A stretch of 64,000 bases of DNA, from positions 1 through 64,000 of the forward strand of contig CAKZHE010000230.1 of the NCBI GenBank assembly GCA_936920195.1, written 5' to 3'. The stretch is from an uncultured cyanobacterium. GTDB lineage: Bacteria > Cyanobacteriota > Cyanobacteriia > Cyanobacteriales > FACHB-T130. The notes beneath the pieces are model-generated. The model had not been told where the DNA came from. It worked only from the letters and a program-made list of their open reading frames with translations, and did no database searches. Positions 27,392 to 35,642 of the stretch are shown here, piece after piece. Within the stretch, counting starts at the first letter, position 1; each line of letters opens with the position of its first letter. Position numbers and translations under genes: made by a program.

Positions 27392-27449
27392 GACGTTCTG
27401 AGGGAGGTATTTCTAAAACATTAAACCTTAGATTAACCTTTAGGTTAAA

Positions 27450-27686
27450 CTATTTATAAAGACCTCTCCCTTCAATATCACAGACACATCCTTTAACCCG
27501 TGTCACTTCATCCTGTAGGTCTTTCAAGTCAACTTCTATGACTTGGTAGTAATTGAGTGGAATATTCCAACTACCCGCCACAGTGTAACTGTGACCAGCA
27601 AGGGTTTTAGCTTCAGAGAGCTTTTTTGTAGGTGTGCCAGTGTGTGACAGTTGTGAATGAATAGAGGTTGAATAGAATCTATTCAA
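27450..27686 (-). CDS. Small hypothetical protein of the integrative element
   Basis: A 78-residue frame with a TTG start and no recognised family. It has a cysteine pair (CVCDIEGRG) near the C-terminus and an amphipathic VIEVDLKDLQDEV segment. Its TTG lies inside the perfect palindrome at 27668-27686, which would suit autoregulation, and it is convergent with the integrase. In an element this small it would be the natural place for an excisionase or regulator, but nothing in the sequence proves that, and it may be a chance frame. Confidence 0.35.
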   Translation of the reverse strand: MNRFYSTSIHSQLSHTGTPTKKLSEAKTLAGHSYTVAGSWNIPLNYYQVIEVDLKDLQDEVTRVKGCVCDIEGRGLYK

Positions 27687-27698
27687 TTTCTAATCAAA
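27668..27698. promoter_or_regulatory. Palindrome and arm-like repeat near the right end of the element
   Basis: TTGAATAGA-A-TCTATTCAA (27668-27686) is a perfect 9-bp palindrome. Its right half begins the 21-bp repeat (27678-27698) shared with 26096-26116. The pair lies roughly 75-90 bp inside each att copy, the spacing expected of integrase arm-type or regulator sites. Confidence 0.5.
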
Positions 27699-27791
27699 AT
27701 ATAGTTAAAGTCCATCACGAAGCGCTATGGAAGGGCTAATATCGTTTAACTAAAACGCCTGGAAGCCTTGCAGTTATTATGTTTTTAAGAA

Positions 27792-27863
<72 letters not shown>

Positions 27864-27903
27864 ATGAGATCTAACTATAGCACAATTTCTGGAAATCAAT
27901 CTT

Positions 27904-29160
27904 CTAATTTATGGGTTGACGGTGAATTGTCCGGTCGAGATATTGCAGAATGATTGCCGTACCTACCACGCTGATGCTTAGGGCTACCCAATAACCAACT
28001 ACCACGATCCGGGATTGGTCTAAAACCCAACCGCCAAGGGTGGGACCAATAAAATAGCCTGCTGCCCAACACAGCGAATTAATGGAGATGTAGATGGCTC
28101 GCAGAGATGGGGGGGCAATGTCTGCCACTAGGGAAGAAGCTGCCGGACTATAACAGACAGTGGCGATCGCTAACACCCCTAAACCCAAAATTGCCCAAAA
28201 CAATTGACTATGGGGAACTACCCCCGCCAGCCACATACATCCAAATCCCGCTGCCCAGAGGATAGCCGAAATGGTCAGGGTTTGAACGTGGCTAAACCGC
28301 TTGAGTAGGTAAGCCGCAGGCATCTGAGAGATAATATTCAGGGCTAAATGCCAAGCAAATAAGCCGCTAATGGTAGTAGCCGCAAAGCCTTTACTGCCCG
28401 AATCTCCACCGATAAAGTTGCTGAAGTAGAGGGGAATAGTGCTGTGTAACTGGGCAATATAGGTGGTAAAAATGATATTCGCCAGAATATAAACTTGCAG
28501 GCGGCGATCGCGCAACGCCTCGAACCAAGCACTACCCCGCACCTCATCCCGGTGAGATGCCGACGGATAGGTTTTGGCAATGGCAAAATAAACCACCCCA
28601 AAAAAGACAGCAAAGGAAAGGGCATCCACCACAAATAGGGTGCGATAAGCATTGGTAGCGCTAATCAATAACCCTCCTAAAACAATTCCCACTCCCAAAC
28701 CCAAATTATCCGCCAATCGGGTGATGGCATAGGCTTCCCGGCGCTGTTCTCCTTGAGTTAGGTCAGCCACAATTGATTCAGTGGCAGGCCAATATAAACC
28801 GATACCTAAACCGCTCAGTAAGTTACCCGCAATTAAAGTGGTTAAATTATGGGTAGTGGCAAGTACCAAAGCGGCGATCGCTAACACTGCCGTTGCCAGC
28901 AGTAGAGTACGGCGACGACCCCATCGGGGTGAATCTGCTAAAGTACCGCTAAGAATCCGTCCTGCCACTCCAGAAACTGAGGCGATACCCAAAGCCAAAC
29001 CAACTTCCGTCGCCGACAAGCCCACCTGATTAACAAAAAATATCGGAGCATAAAATAATGTGAAGCCGGAACCAATATCCGACAAAAACCGACCCCCAGC
29101 CAGAATCCAGACTTGGGGATTGAGTTGGGGCAACCTAGAGAGCGATCGCAATTGGCGCAC
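27904..29160 (-). CDS. Major facilitator superfamily transporter
   Basis: About 418 residues with around 12 transmembrane helices. The loop 2-3 motif of MFS proteins is RILSGTLADSPRWGRRRTLLL, and PATESIVADLTQGEQRREAYAITR resembles the helix 4-5 motif of drug-efflux members. Substrate unknown. The open frame extends upstream into a GGGAACA/GGGAATA tandem repeat that encodes a meaningless LFPIPYSLFP run, so I start at the GTG at 29160 (MRQLRSLSRLPQLNPQVWILAGGRFL). It is divergent from the sucrose-phosphate phosphatase across that repeat. Confidence 0.88.
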   Translation of the reverse strand: MRQLRSLSRLPQLNPQVWILAGGRFLSDIGSGFTLFYAPIFFVNQVGLSATEVGLALGIASVSGVAGRILSGTLADSPRWGRRRTLLLATAVLAIAALVLATTHNLTTLIAGNLLSGLGIGLYWPATESIVADLTQGEQRREAYAITRLADNLGLGVGIVLGGLLISATNAYRTLFVVDALSFAVFFGVVYFAIAKTYPSASHRDEVRGSAWFEALRDRRLQVYILANIIFTTYIAQLHSTIPLYFSNFIGGDSGSKGFAATTISGLFAWHLALNIISQMPAAYLLKRFSHVQTLTISAILWAAGFGCMWLAGVVPHSQLFWAILGLGVLAIATVCYSPAASSLVADIAPPSLRAIYISINSLCWAAGYFIGPTLGGWVLDQSRIVVVGYWVALSISVVGTAIILQYLDRTIHRQPIN

Positions 29161-29170
29161 AAATTTCTTT

Positions 29171-29298
29171 GGGAGAGGGAACAGGGAATAGGGAATAGGG
29201 AACAGGGAACAGGGAACAGGGAACAGGGAATAGGCAATAGTGGGGAGAAGGAATAGGGAATGGGGAATAGGGAATGGGGAATAGGGAACAGGGAACAG
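29171..29298. repeat. Heptanucleotide tandem repeat (GGGAAYA)n
   Basis: About 18 copies of a 7-bp GGGAACA/GGGAATA/GGGAATG unit. This is the short tandemly repeated repetitive type described from filamentous cyanobacteria. It fills the divergent promoter region of the MFS and phosphatase genes, so its length could change promoter spacing. Confidence 0.85.
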
Positions 29299-29349
29299 TC
29301 TAAGATAGAAATATCGACCAAAAGTCAAATTCTAAGTAGCGAAATTTCT

Positions 29350-30099
29350 GTGACACCACTCCTTTTTGTAACAGATCTAGACAATACCTTAGTAGGCGAT
29401 AGTGCGGCATTAGAAGAACTCAATCGGCACTTGGAGCGGCAACGTCAAGAACGCGGCACAAAGATTGTTTATGCCACTGGGCGATCGCTTGCTCTCTATC
29501 AAGAACTAGCTACAGAACAACATTTACTCGCCCCAGATGCGCTCATTGTGGCGGTTGGGACTGAAATTTATTACCGCGACAGCCATACCCCCGATCCTTC
29601 TTGGACGGAAAAACTCTCCCATCGTTGGGACAGGGAACTGGTAGCCGCCATTGCTGCCCATTTTGCCGACTTGATCCCCCAATCGGATACGGAGCAGCGC
29701 CCCTTCAAAGCTAGTTATTATCTAACCGAAGATGCCGCGATCGCGGTTCTGCCCCGTCTTGAGCTAGAAATGAAAGAACGCGGCCTAGACGTACAATTAA
29801 TCTATAGTGCTGCCAAAGACCTAGATATCTTACCGAAATATGGCGACAAGGGTCAGGCGATGCTATTCCTGCGCCAAAATTGGGGCATAGATGCCACTCG
29901 CACAGTAGTTTGTGGCGATTCTGGCAACGATATTTCCCTGTTTAGCCTGGGAGATGAACGGGCAATTATTGTTGGTAATGCCCAGCCAGAACTGCTGTTG
30001 TGGTACAGTATCAACTCCACTCCCCATCATTACCAAGCAAAAGCTAGTTATGCAGCGGGGATTTTGGAAGGTTTATCTTACTTTGGCTTTCTGCCGTGA
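29350..30099 (+). CDS. spp: Sucrose-6-phosphate phosphatase
   Basis: A 249-residue HAD hydrolase of the sucrose-phosphatase family. Motif I FVTDLDNTLVGD has nucleophile Asp9 and acid/base Asp11; motif II is VYATGRS; the Lys region is LPKYGDKGQAM; motif IV is VVCGDSGNDISLF. It removes phosphate from sucrose-6-phosphate, the last step of sucrose synthesis, important in cyanobacterial salt and dehydration tolerance. I use the GTG at 29350 because upstream codons derive from the heptanucleotide repeat. No sucrose-phosphate synthase is adjacent; the GT4 gene at 10761 is related but not assignable. Confidence 0.85.
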   Translation: MTPLLFVTDLDNTLVGDSAALEELNRHLERQRQERGTKIVYATGRSLALYQELATEQHLLAPDALIVAVGTEIYYRDSHTPDPSWTEKLSHRWDRELVAAIAAHFADLIPQSDTEQRPFKASYYLTEDAAIAVLPRLELEMKERGLDVQLIYSAAKDLDILPKYGDKGQAMLFLRQNWGIDATRTVVCGDSGNDISLFSLGDERAIIVGNAQPELLLWYSINSTPHHYQAKASYAAGILEGLSYFGFLP

Positions 30100-30131
30100 T
30101 ATTATGTCGGGCTGATTAAACTTAATATCTG

Positions 30132-30194
30132 GGTAGGGGCGGGTTTATTCAGATCTCAGCTATGTTGTCAAGATGCCGCTAAACCCGCCCCTAC
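30132..30194. repeat. Palindrome GTAGGGGCGGGTTTA
   Basis: GTAGGGGCGGGTTTA and TAAACCCGCCCCTAC are perfect 15-bp arms with a 33-bp loop, between the phosphatase and ruvA. It may terminate the phosphatase transcript. Confidence 0.7.
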
Positions 30195-30216
30195 ATGAAC
30201 TGCTACCGGACATGAT

Positions 30217-30843
30217 ATGATTGGTTATCTCAAAGGTGTGCCAGCTGCCCTCCACAAAGGCGCTGGCAACCGGACTCTATTAGTGTTGGAAGTCAACCAG
30301 ATTGGTTGCGAGGTACAAATCCCCTCTCGTTTTGGGCAGCAGTTGCCGATTGGTGACGGGGAAGTGTTGCAAGTCTTCACCCATTTGCAAATCCGCGAAG
30401 ATCAAATGACGCTCTATGGCTTTGCTTCGGCTTCAGAGCGGGATTTATTTCGCCTGTTAATTGGGGTGAGTGGGGTGGGAGCGCAACTAGCGATCGCCCT
30501 CTTAGATAATTTGACGGTAGCAGATTTAGTTCAGGCGATTATCACGGGCAATACGCGGGTTTTGGCAAAAACTCCAGGGGTGGGCAACAAAACTGCCGAA
30601 CGGCTAACTTTAGAATTGAAGACTAAACTAGCGGCATGGCATCATCTGAGTAATATTGCCGCACCTACCTCTGGACCATCCTTAACAATTTTAGAAGAAT
30701 TGAATATGACTTTATTAGCTTTGGGATATAGTCATAGCGAAATTAGCACCGCTGTAGAAAATATTAGTAAAGATGGTCTTTTGGCGAAAAACAAAGATCC
30801 TGAAGAGTGGATTAGGAGCGCGATCGCTTGGTTGAGTCGTTAG
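30217..30843 (+). CDS. ruvA: Holliday junction branch-migration protein RuvA
   Basis: A 208-residue RuvA. Domain I is the OB fold (MIGYLKGVPAALHKG..., LQIREDQMTLYGF), domain II has the two helix-hairpin-helix motifs LIGVSGVGAQLAIALL and LAKTPGVGNKTAERLTLELK, and domain III is the C-terminal RuvB-binding bundle. It binds Holliday junctions as a tetramer and loads the RuvB motor. Length is normal. It is monocistronic here, as is common in cyanobacteria where ruvA, ruvB and ruvC are scattered. Confidence 0.95.
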   Translation: MIGYLKGVPAALHKGAGNRTLLVLEVNQIGCEVQIPSRFGQQLPIGDGEVLQVFTHLQIREDQMTLYGFASASERDLFRLLIGVSGVGAQLAIALLDNLTVADLVQAIITGNTRVLAKTPGVGNKTAERLTLELKTKLAAWHHLSNIAAPTSGPSLTILEELNMTLLALGYSHSEISTAVENISKDGLLAKNKDPEEWIRSAIAWLSR

Positions 30844-31294
30844 GGAAATAGATTTATTAAAAAACATTACAAAGCCATAGTGCTGTCAAATATCTAATAG
30901 AATAGCTCTGTTCCTTGCCAAAATTAGTCCCACATCTAGCCTAAGCTTTTAGCTTTGGGCTTTTTTAGGGGTTTTCTGTTCATGCAGTTTTTTATCCGTG
31001 GATTGGCTTTTATGACTACCGTTCTAAGTTTAGTTCCCCCTAAATCTCCCTTCAAAAGGTGGACTTTGAGAAAATCTCTGGTTCCCCCCTTTTGAAGGGG
31101 GGTTAGGAAGGATCGCACACGTTTATTGCATGAATAAAATTGCCGAAAAACTCACAAAGTCAACAGCCTACATCTAGCCTACTCTAATGGTGTGGGATAT
31201 CTAGTAGAGACGTTCCAGCGGAACGTCTCTACTAATTGACTCAAGATTTTGGTCTGGACACGCTATAAACTCAACTCCAATTATGTAATCAGGA
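30844..31294. repeat. Inverted-repeat element, copy 2, and a GTAGAGACGTTCC hairpin
   Basis: An element at about 30940-31171 has ends related to those of 41055-41298: the left end (CCTAAGCTTTTAGCTTTGGG) is diverged, while the right 48 bases, starting TTATTGCATGAATAAAATTG and ending in CAAAGTCAACAGCCTA, are nearly identical to the other copy. The interior has a palindrome built on CCCCCTAAATCTCCCTTC. At 31203-31233 a separate perfect hairpin, AGTAGAGACGTTCC/GGAACGTCTCTACT, is another common cyanobacterial repeat. No gene is seen between ruvA and the sulfatase. Confidence 0.65.
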
Positions 31295-33493
31295 TTGAAT
31301 ATGAAGCATTGGAAATGGTTCAAAGGTTTAGTAGCATTAGTGGCAATTCTGTTCATCTCTTTTCCCCAGATGAATGCGATCGCCCTTGCCGATCACAAAC
31401 CCGCCACGAAAACAACGCAGGAGGCTAATGCTGAAGTTCTCAGCAATCTACCCTTTGGCAACACAGAAGATTTTCAACTAGCCACCGAAGGGTTTATTGA
31501 TAAATTTCCAGATACCTTCCAGATTCCCGCTGTTGGCGAACCGAACGAAGGTAGGATTTGGAACTTAAAACAGTATCAATTCCTTTTGAAAGACGAAAAG
31601 GTTTTGGAAGAAGAAGAGGGTTGGGAAGACGAAAAAGTTTCTTCTGTCATTCCTACCTCTGACCCCACAAAACTACCGAAAGCACCTGATACTGTCAACC
31701 CCAGCCTATGGCGCAACGCCCAACTGAATATGCAGCATGGGCTGTACGAAGTTGCACTGGGAATTTATCAAATTCGCGGCTATGACATCGCAGAGATTAC
31801 CCTAGTTGAAGGAAAGACAGGTTGGATACTTATTGATCCCCTCACCTCCAATGAAACCGCCAAAGCTGCTTTGGAGCTGGTAAACACCAACATTCGCAAT
31901 GGCAAGTTGAATTTCAAGTGGGATCACCACTCTGGTAGAACTGAGCCGCTACCAATTTCTGCCATCATTTATACCCACAGCCACGTCGATCACTATGCTG
32001 GGGTGAAGGGTATTATTGACTTTGCGCGCGAGGGCATTAAAATTTATGCTCCCGAAGGCTTTTTAGAAGAAGCCGTCAGCGAAAACGTTTTCGCTGGCAA
32101 CGTGATGAGCCGTCGTGCTAGCTATATGTACGGCAACCTCATCCCAAAAGAACCAACAGGACAGGTTGATGGCGGTCTAGGCAAAACCACCTCCGCTGGT
32201 CAGATATCATTGATTGCCCCGACAGATATCATTACCTTTGACACCAAAGAGACCACAATTGATGAAGTAAACATCACTTTTCAGAACGTACCCGGCTCGG
32301 AAGCTCCCGCCGAAATGCTGTTCTATTTTCCCGATTTTCAAGCCCTCTGTGCTTCTGAGGACGCAACCCACACCATGCACAACCTCTATACTTTGCGTGG
32401 GGCTAAAGTGCGAGATGCTATCGGTTGGGCAAAATATCTGAACAAAACAATCGAACTGTTTGGAAAAGATGTAGATGTTGTTTTTGCTAGTCACCATTGG
32501 CCAATTTGGAATAAAGAAGGAACTCCTGAGAATGAAGTAGTGGAGTACCTGAAAAAGCAACGGGATTTGTATAAATACATCCACGACCAAACCCTGCGTT
32601 TCGCCAATAAAGGTCAAACCATGTTGGAAATTGCGGAGGAATTGAAGTTACCCCCTTCCTTATCCCAGGAATGGTACAACCGTGGTTACTACGGCAGTCT
32701 CAACCACAACGTCAAAGCAGTCTACCAGCGCTATCTGGGTTGGTTTGACGGCAACCCCGCTCACCTGTATTCCCTCCCTCCCGAAAAAGCAGGTGCTAAG
32801 TATATCGAATACATTGGTGGAGCTAGAGCTGCTATTGAGCAAGCCAAAAAAGATTTTGACCACGGTAAAAAAGATGACTACCGTTGGGTGGCTCAGGTGA
32901 TGAGCGATGTGGTTTTCGGAACTTGCAAAGACAACCTTCCACCTTATCTTCTCCCTATATCTGCTGATGAAACCACGCAAAACTGCATAGATGCCACTCA
33001 ACTTGAAGCAGATGCCTTAGAACAACTAGGCTATCAAGCCGAATCTGGTCCGTGGCGCAATTTCTTCTTGACTGGCGCTCAAGAGTTACGAGATGGTTTG
33101 GACGTGGAGCTACCTAGTCCCGACAGTGGCAGCTCGGAAACGATCGCTGAGATGACCCCAGATTTGCTATTTGATTATCTTGCCATTCGGCTTAAGGGGT
33201 TTGAGGCGGGGGATTTCAAGTACACCTTCCGGATAATATTCCCTAACGAGAGTTATTTGCTCTCGGTTGAAAATGGTGTGCTGAATTACACTAAGGATGG
33301 TGAGCAACCCATTGCCGAAGCCGAGACCACAATCACGGTTAATCGTGAGGATCTCGAGGCGCTTATAGGCGAAGGCGAAAATGTATTTGATCCCAGCAAA
33401 ATTACAGGGGATACCAAGAAGTTCGAGGAATTCGTCGGATATCTAGACAAAAAATCAGACATTCCGTTCTGGTTCAACATTGTCCTTCCCTAA
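31295..33493 (+). CDS. Secreted alkyl sulfatase, SdsA1/YjcS-type metallo-beta-lactamase-fold enzyme
   Basis: A 732-residue type III alkyl sulfatase. Residues 1-32 form a signal peptide ending near IALA-DHK, so it acts in the periplasm or outside. The metallo-beta-lactamase fold carries the zinc motif THSHVDHYAG (227-236) and later ligands in the CASEDATHTMHNL and FASHHWPIW blocks. It is followed by the helical dimerisation domain and a C-terminal SCP2-like domain. Family members hydrolyse primary or secondary alkyl sulfates such as detergents to alcohol and sulfate. The gene stands alone and is followed by a strong terminator. An ecological role in sulfur scavenging is inference. Confidence 0.9.
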   Translation: MNMKHWKWFKGLVALVAILFISFPQMNAIALADHKPATKTTQEANAEVLSNLPFGNTEDFQLATEGFIDKFPDTFQIPAVGEPNEGRIWNLKQYQFLLKDEKVLEEEEGWEDEKVSSVIPTSDPTKLPKAPDTVNPSLWRNAQLNMQHGLYEVALGIYQIRGYDIAEITLVEGKTGWILIDPLTSNETAKAALELVNTNIRNGKLNFKWDHHSGRTEPLPISAIIYTHSHVDHYAGVKGIIDFAREGIKIYAPEGFLEEAVSENVFAGNVMSRRASYMYGNLIPKEPTGQVDGGLGKTTSAGQISLIAPTDIITFDTKETTIDEVNITFQNVPGSEAPAEMLFYFPDFQALCASEDATHTMHNLYTLRGAKVRDAIGWAKYLNKTIELFGKDVDVVFASHHWPIWNKEGTPENEVVEYLKKQRDLYKYIHDQTLRFANKGQTMLEIAEELKLPPSLSQEWYNRGYYGSLNHNVKAVYQRYLGWFDGNPAHLYSLPPEKAGAKYIEYIGGARAAIEQAKKDFDHGKKDDYRWVAQVMSDVVFGTCKDNLPPYLLPISADETTQNCIDATQLEADALEQLGYQAESGPWRNFFLTGAQELRDGLDVELPSPDSGSSETIAEMTPDLLFDYLAIRLKGFEAGDFKYTFRIIFPNESYLLSVENGVLNYTKDGEQPIAEAETTITVNREDLEALIGEGENVFDPSKITGDTKKFEEFVGYLDKKSDIPFWFNIVLP

Positions 33494-33500
33494 ATCCTCA

Positions 33501-33540
33501 TAACTTTTAGCCAGGGGTTTTAACTCCTGGCTAAAAGTTA
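33501..33540 (+). terminator. Terminator after the alkyl sulfatase gene
   Basis: TAACTTTTAGCCAGG and CCTGGCTAAAAGTTA form a perfect 15-bp stem with a 10-nt loop, 7 bp after the stop. The ends are A/T-rich but there is no long T tract. Confidence 0.6.
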
Positions 33541-33640
33541 TTCAGCGCTATCTATTATAGGGGCGTTAGCCGTTAGCCATACCCGGGCTATATGGCATTT
33601 GCCCCTATGCAGAAAAGTTTTTAAAAAGAGCAGGACTTAA

Positions 33641-34381
33641 ATGACTTATTTCGGACATTCTTGCAATTCACCCAATTGTGTTGGTTGGCAACAAATGAGC
33701 AATCAGCAACGCTGGCGGTTGACGGTGATGCTGGGAGCAATTTTGATCTTTGCGCTGGTGGAATGGTTAGCCGGATATTTCAGTCATAGTCTAGCTCTCC
33801 GCTCAGATGCTTGGCACATGGTGGCGGATGGAGGGGCAATTTTGCTGGCTTTGAGTGCCAGTTGGCTAACTCGTTGGACGATGACTCGGCAATTGCCGGG
33901 GCAACTGCGTTTAGATGCGATCGCCGCTTTTTTAAATAGTATCGGATTGCTGCTAATGGCCGGATTAATTGCTTGGGAAGCTATTGGACACCTGACGCAA
34001 CCTCCCCAACAAATCCTCAGCCAACCAATGTTTATTGCTGCCACCATTGGTTTGGCGATTAATATCATTGGAATTGCGTTACTTCATGAAGATAGCCAAG
34101 GAAATCTGAATGTCCAGGGAGCTTTCTTGCATATATTGGCAGATTTAGCAAGTTCTGTCGGCGTGATCCTCGGTGCGATCGCCATTTATGCCTTTCAATG
34201 TTTTTGGTTAGACGGTATAATTAGTCTGTTAATTGCCTTATTTATTGCCGGAAGCTCCTTTCCTTTAATGCGTTCTAGTTGGCAGCAACTAGGCCAAACT
34301 TCCCCCCCTGCCAATAATTTCACCTTGTTAGAAATTGGTAAAACTAATCTCATGGATTTAATTGTTCGCAAAGCCGATTAA
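33641..34381 (+). CDS. Cation diffusion facilitator (CDF) transporter lacking the C-terminal domain
   Basis: A 246-residue CDF-family protein with six predicted membrane helices. The helix-2 metal site is LRSDAWHMVADGG (Asp56, His59, Asp63) and the helix-5 site is FLHILADLASSVGVI. An N-terminal segment with Cys and His (GHSCNSPNCVGW) could also bind metal. It would export zinc or another divalent metal by proton antiport. It ends 35 residues after helix 6 and lacks the cytoplasmic domain of typical 300-residue CDF proteins. The reading frame stops cleanly, so it may be a natural short form or a truncation. YjbQ follows after 41 bp. Confidence 0.85.
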   Translation: MTYFGHSCNSPNCVGWQQMSNQQRWRLTVMLGAILIFALVEWLAGYFSHSLALRSDAWHMVADGGAILLALSASWLTRWTMTRQLPGQLRLDAIAAFLNSIGLLLMAGLIAWEAIGHLTQPPQQILSQPMFIAATIGLAINIIGIALLHEDSQGNLNVQGAFLHILADLASSVGVILGAIAIYAFQCFWLDGIISLLIALFIAGSSFPLMRSSWQQLGQTSPPANNFTLLEIGKTNLMDLIVRKAD

Positions 34382-34422
34382 TAGAAGGGAAAGAGTTTAT
34401 AATTTCTCCCAAGGGTTTAGGA

Positions 34423-34839
34423 ATGACTCACTATCAACAATTATTAAAAATCTCCACCACTGGTAAATCTTTTACTAGAATCACCACCAAAGTTCAAGAA
34501 ATAGTCACAGAATCTGGCATCAATACCGGACTCTGTAACCTATTTTTGCGGCACACCTCTGCCAGTTTAGTAATTCAAGAAAATGCCGATCCTGATGTGT
34601 TGCTTGATTTAGCCAATTTCCTAGCGAAATTAGTTCCAGAAGGTGCTAATTACATTCATAGTACCGAAGGACCAGACGATATGCCCGCCCATATTCGGAC
34701 TGCCCTTACCCATACTTCGGAACAAATTCCCATTTCCCAAGGCAGGTTATTACTAGGCACTTGGCAAGGAATTTATCTTTGGGAACATCGTCAACGGGGG
34801 AGTGTGCGAGAATTAATTGTTCATGTCAGCGGACAATAG
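34423..34839 (+). CDS. YjbQ/UPF0047 family protein (secondary thiamine-phosphate synthase family)
   Basis: A 138-residue YjbQ-family protein with the signatures GLCNLFLRHTSASLVIQENADPDV, DDMPAHIRTALT and GRLLLGTWQGIYLWEHR. The His and Asp/Glu residues in these blocks form a metal site. Some members show weak thiamine-phosphate synthase activity and the physiological role is unsettled. It follows the CDF gene by 41 bp on the same strand. Confidence 0.93.
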   Translation: MTHYQQLLKISTTGKSFTRITTKVQEIVTESGINTGLCNLFLRHTSASLVIQENADPDVLLDLANFLAKLVPEGANYIHSTEGPDDMPAHIRTALTHTSEQIPISQGRLLLGTWQGIYLWEHRQRGSVRELIVHVSGQ

Positions 34840-34890
34840 TTGCCACAAAAGCAATACGGACTTGGGCAAATGGGATCTAAACCATTTGCG

Positions 34891-35014
34891 TAAGGACTGA
34901 AAAATACATAAAATGACTAATTGCAGGACTGGCAATCTGCGGAATGTGGGTTTCAAGACAGTCGCTATGATTATAATCAAGTTATTGTATTGATTTTTCA
35001 TTCCTAAGTCCTGA
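34891..35014. repeat. Dispersed repeat element, family 3, copy B
   Basis: Shares AATGACTAAT-GCAG-ACTGGCAAT on its left side and ATTATAATCAAGTTATT followed by a TTTTTCATTCCTAA end on its right side with 4122-4290, but has a different, shorter interior. It lies between convergent genes. Confidence 0.55.
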
Positions 35015-35026
35015 TGATATGACTTT

Positions 35027-35506
35027 TTAATTTGATGCAGCAGTAATCGTTTTGAGCGTTTGTAAGTTATCATTGCAGAGGTGGATTTCTACCGGAGCAT
35101 CATTAAACACATCCTTGGATAGTTCTTGGCTAATCTGCTTGGCAAAATTGATAAAATTGGGATCTTGCTCGTAGCCTTTTTTGATCACCATCCGAAATTG
35201 ATAAATATTGCCAGATTTGTTTAATTGAATGCTTTTTTCCTTGCCATCAAAAAAACCTTGTTGAACCAGGTATTGACCAAGTTTTTGCGCTTCTGACTCA
35301 GAAACTGTAGAAGTATAAAATAATTGTCCCTGATTAAATTTTAGTTCCCGTCCATAATTGCCGCAACTCCAAATAAAGGCGATGGAGAGAAAAACCATCA
35401 ATTTGGACAGTAATGAAGCAATGGCTGATAGATATTTTTTTAGTGCGATGGCTGCCCAAAGTTGATTTAGCCAAGGATTTGACATGGATAGATAGCTGAT
35501 AGACAA
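35027..35506 (-). CDS. Hypothetical membrane-anchored protein
   Basis: A 159-residue protein of unknown family. Residues about 25-48 (YLSAIASLLSKLMVFLSIAFIWSCG) form one hydrophobic helix. The rest is a soluble domain (LFYTSTVSESEAQKLGQYLVQQGFFDGKEKSIQLNKSG...) that probably faces the periplasm or lumen. The SESEAQKLGQYLVQQGFF pattern recurs in cyanobacterial hypothetical proteins, but no function is known to me. A Cys after the helix raises the possibility of a lipoprotein, though the N-terminus is long for one. Confidence 0.65.
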   Translation of the reverse strand: MSISYLSMSNPWLNQLWAAIALKKYLSAIASLLSKLMVFLSIAFIWSCGNYGRELKFNQGQLFYTSTVSESEAQKLGQYLVQQGFFDGKEKSIQLNKSGNIYQFRMVIKKGYEQDPNFINFAKQISQELSKDVFNDAPVEIHLCNDNLQTLKTITAASN

Positions 35507-35642
35507 TAAACTTCGGTAACTAAGCCAATATGCCCGTTAATCCCAAAGGAATATTGCATAATACGCCAAATCTGCCAAATTCCCGGAAAATTTGCCAGAA
35601 ATTAACCGACTGGAGCGTGATTCAATCGGGTTCAGTTGTACT

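Noticed and set aside
27904..29328. N-terminal extension of the MFS protein (LFPIPYSLFP runs)
   Set aside because: It translates the heptanucleotide repeat; the start was moved to the GTG at 29160.
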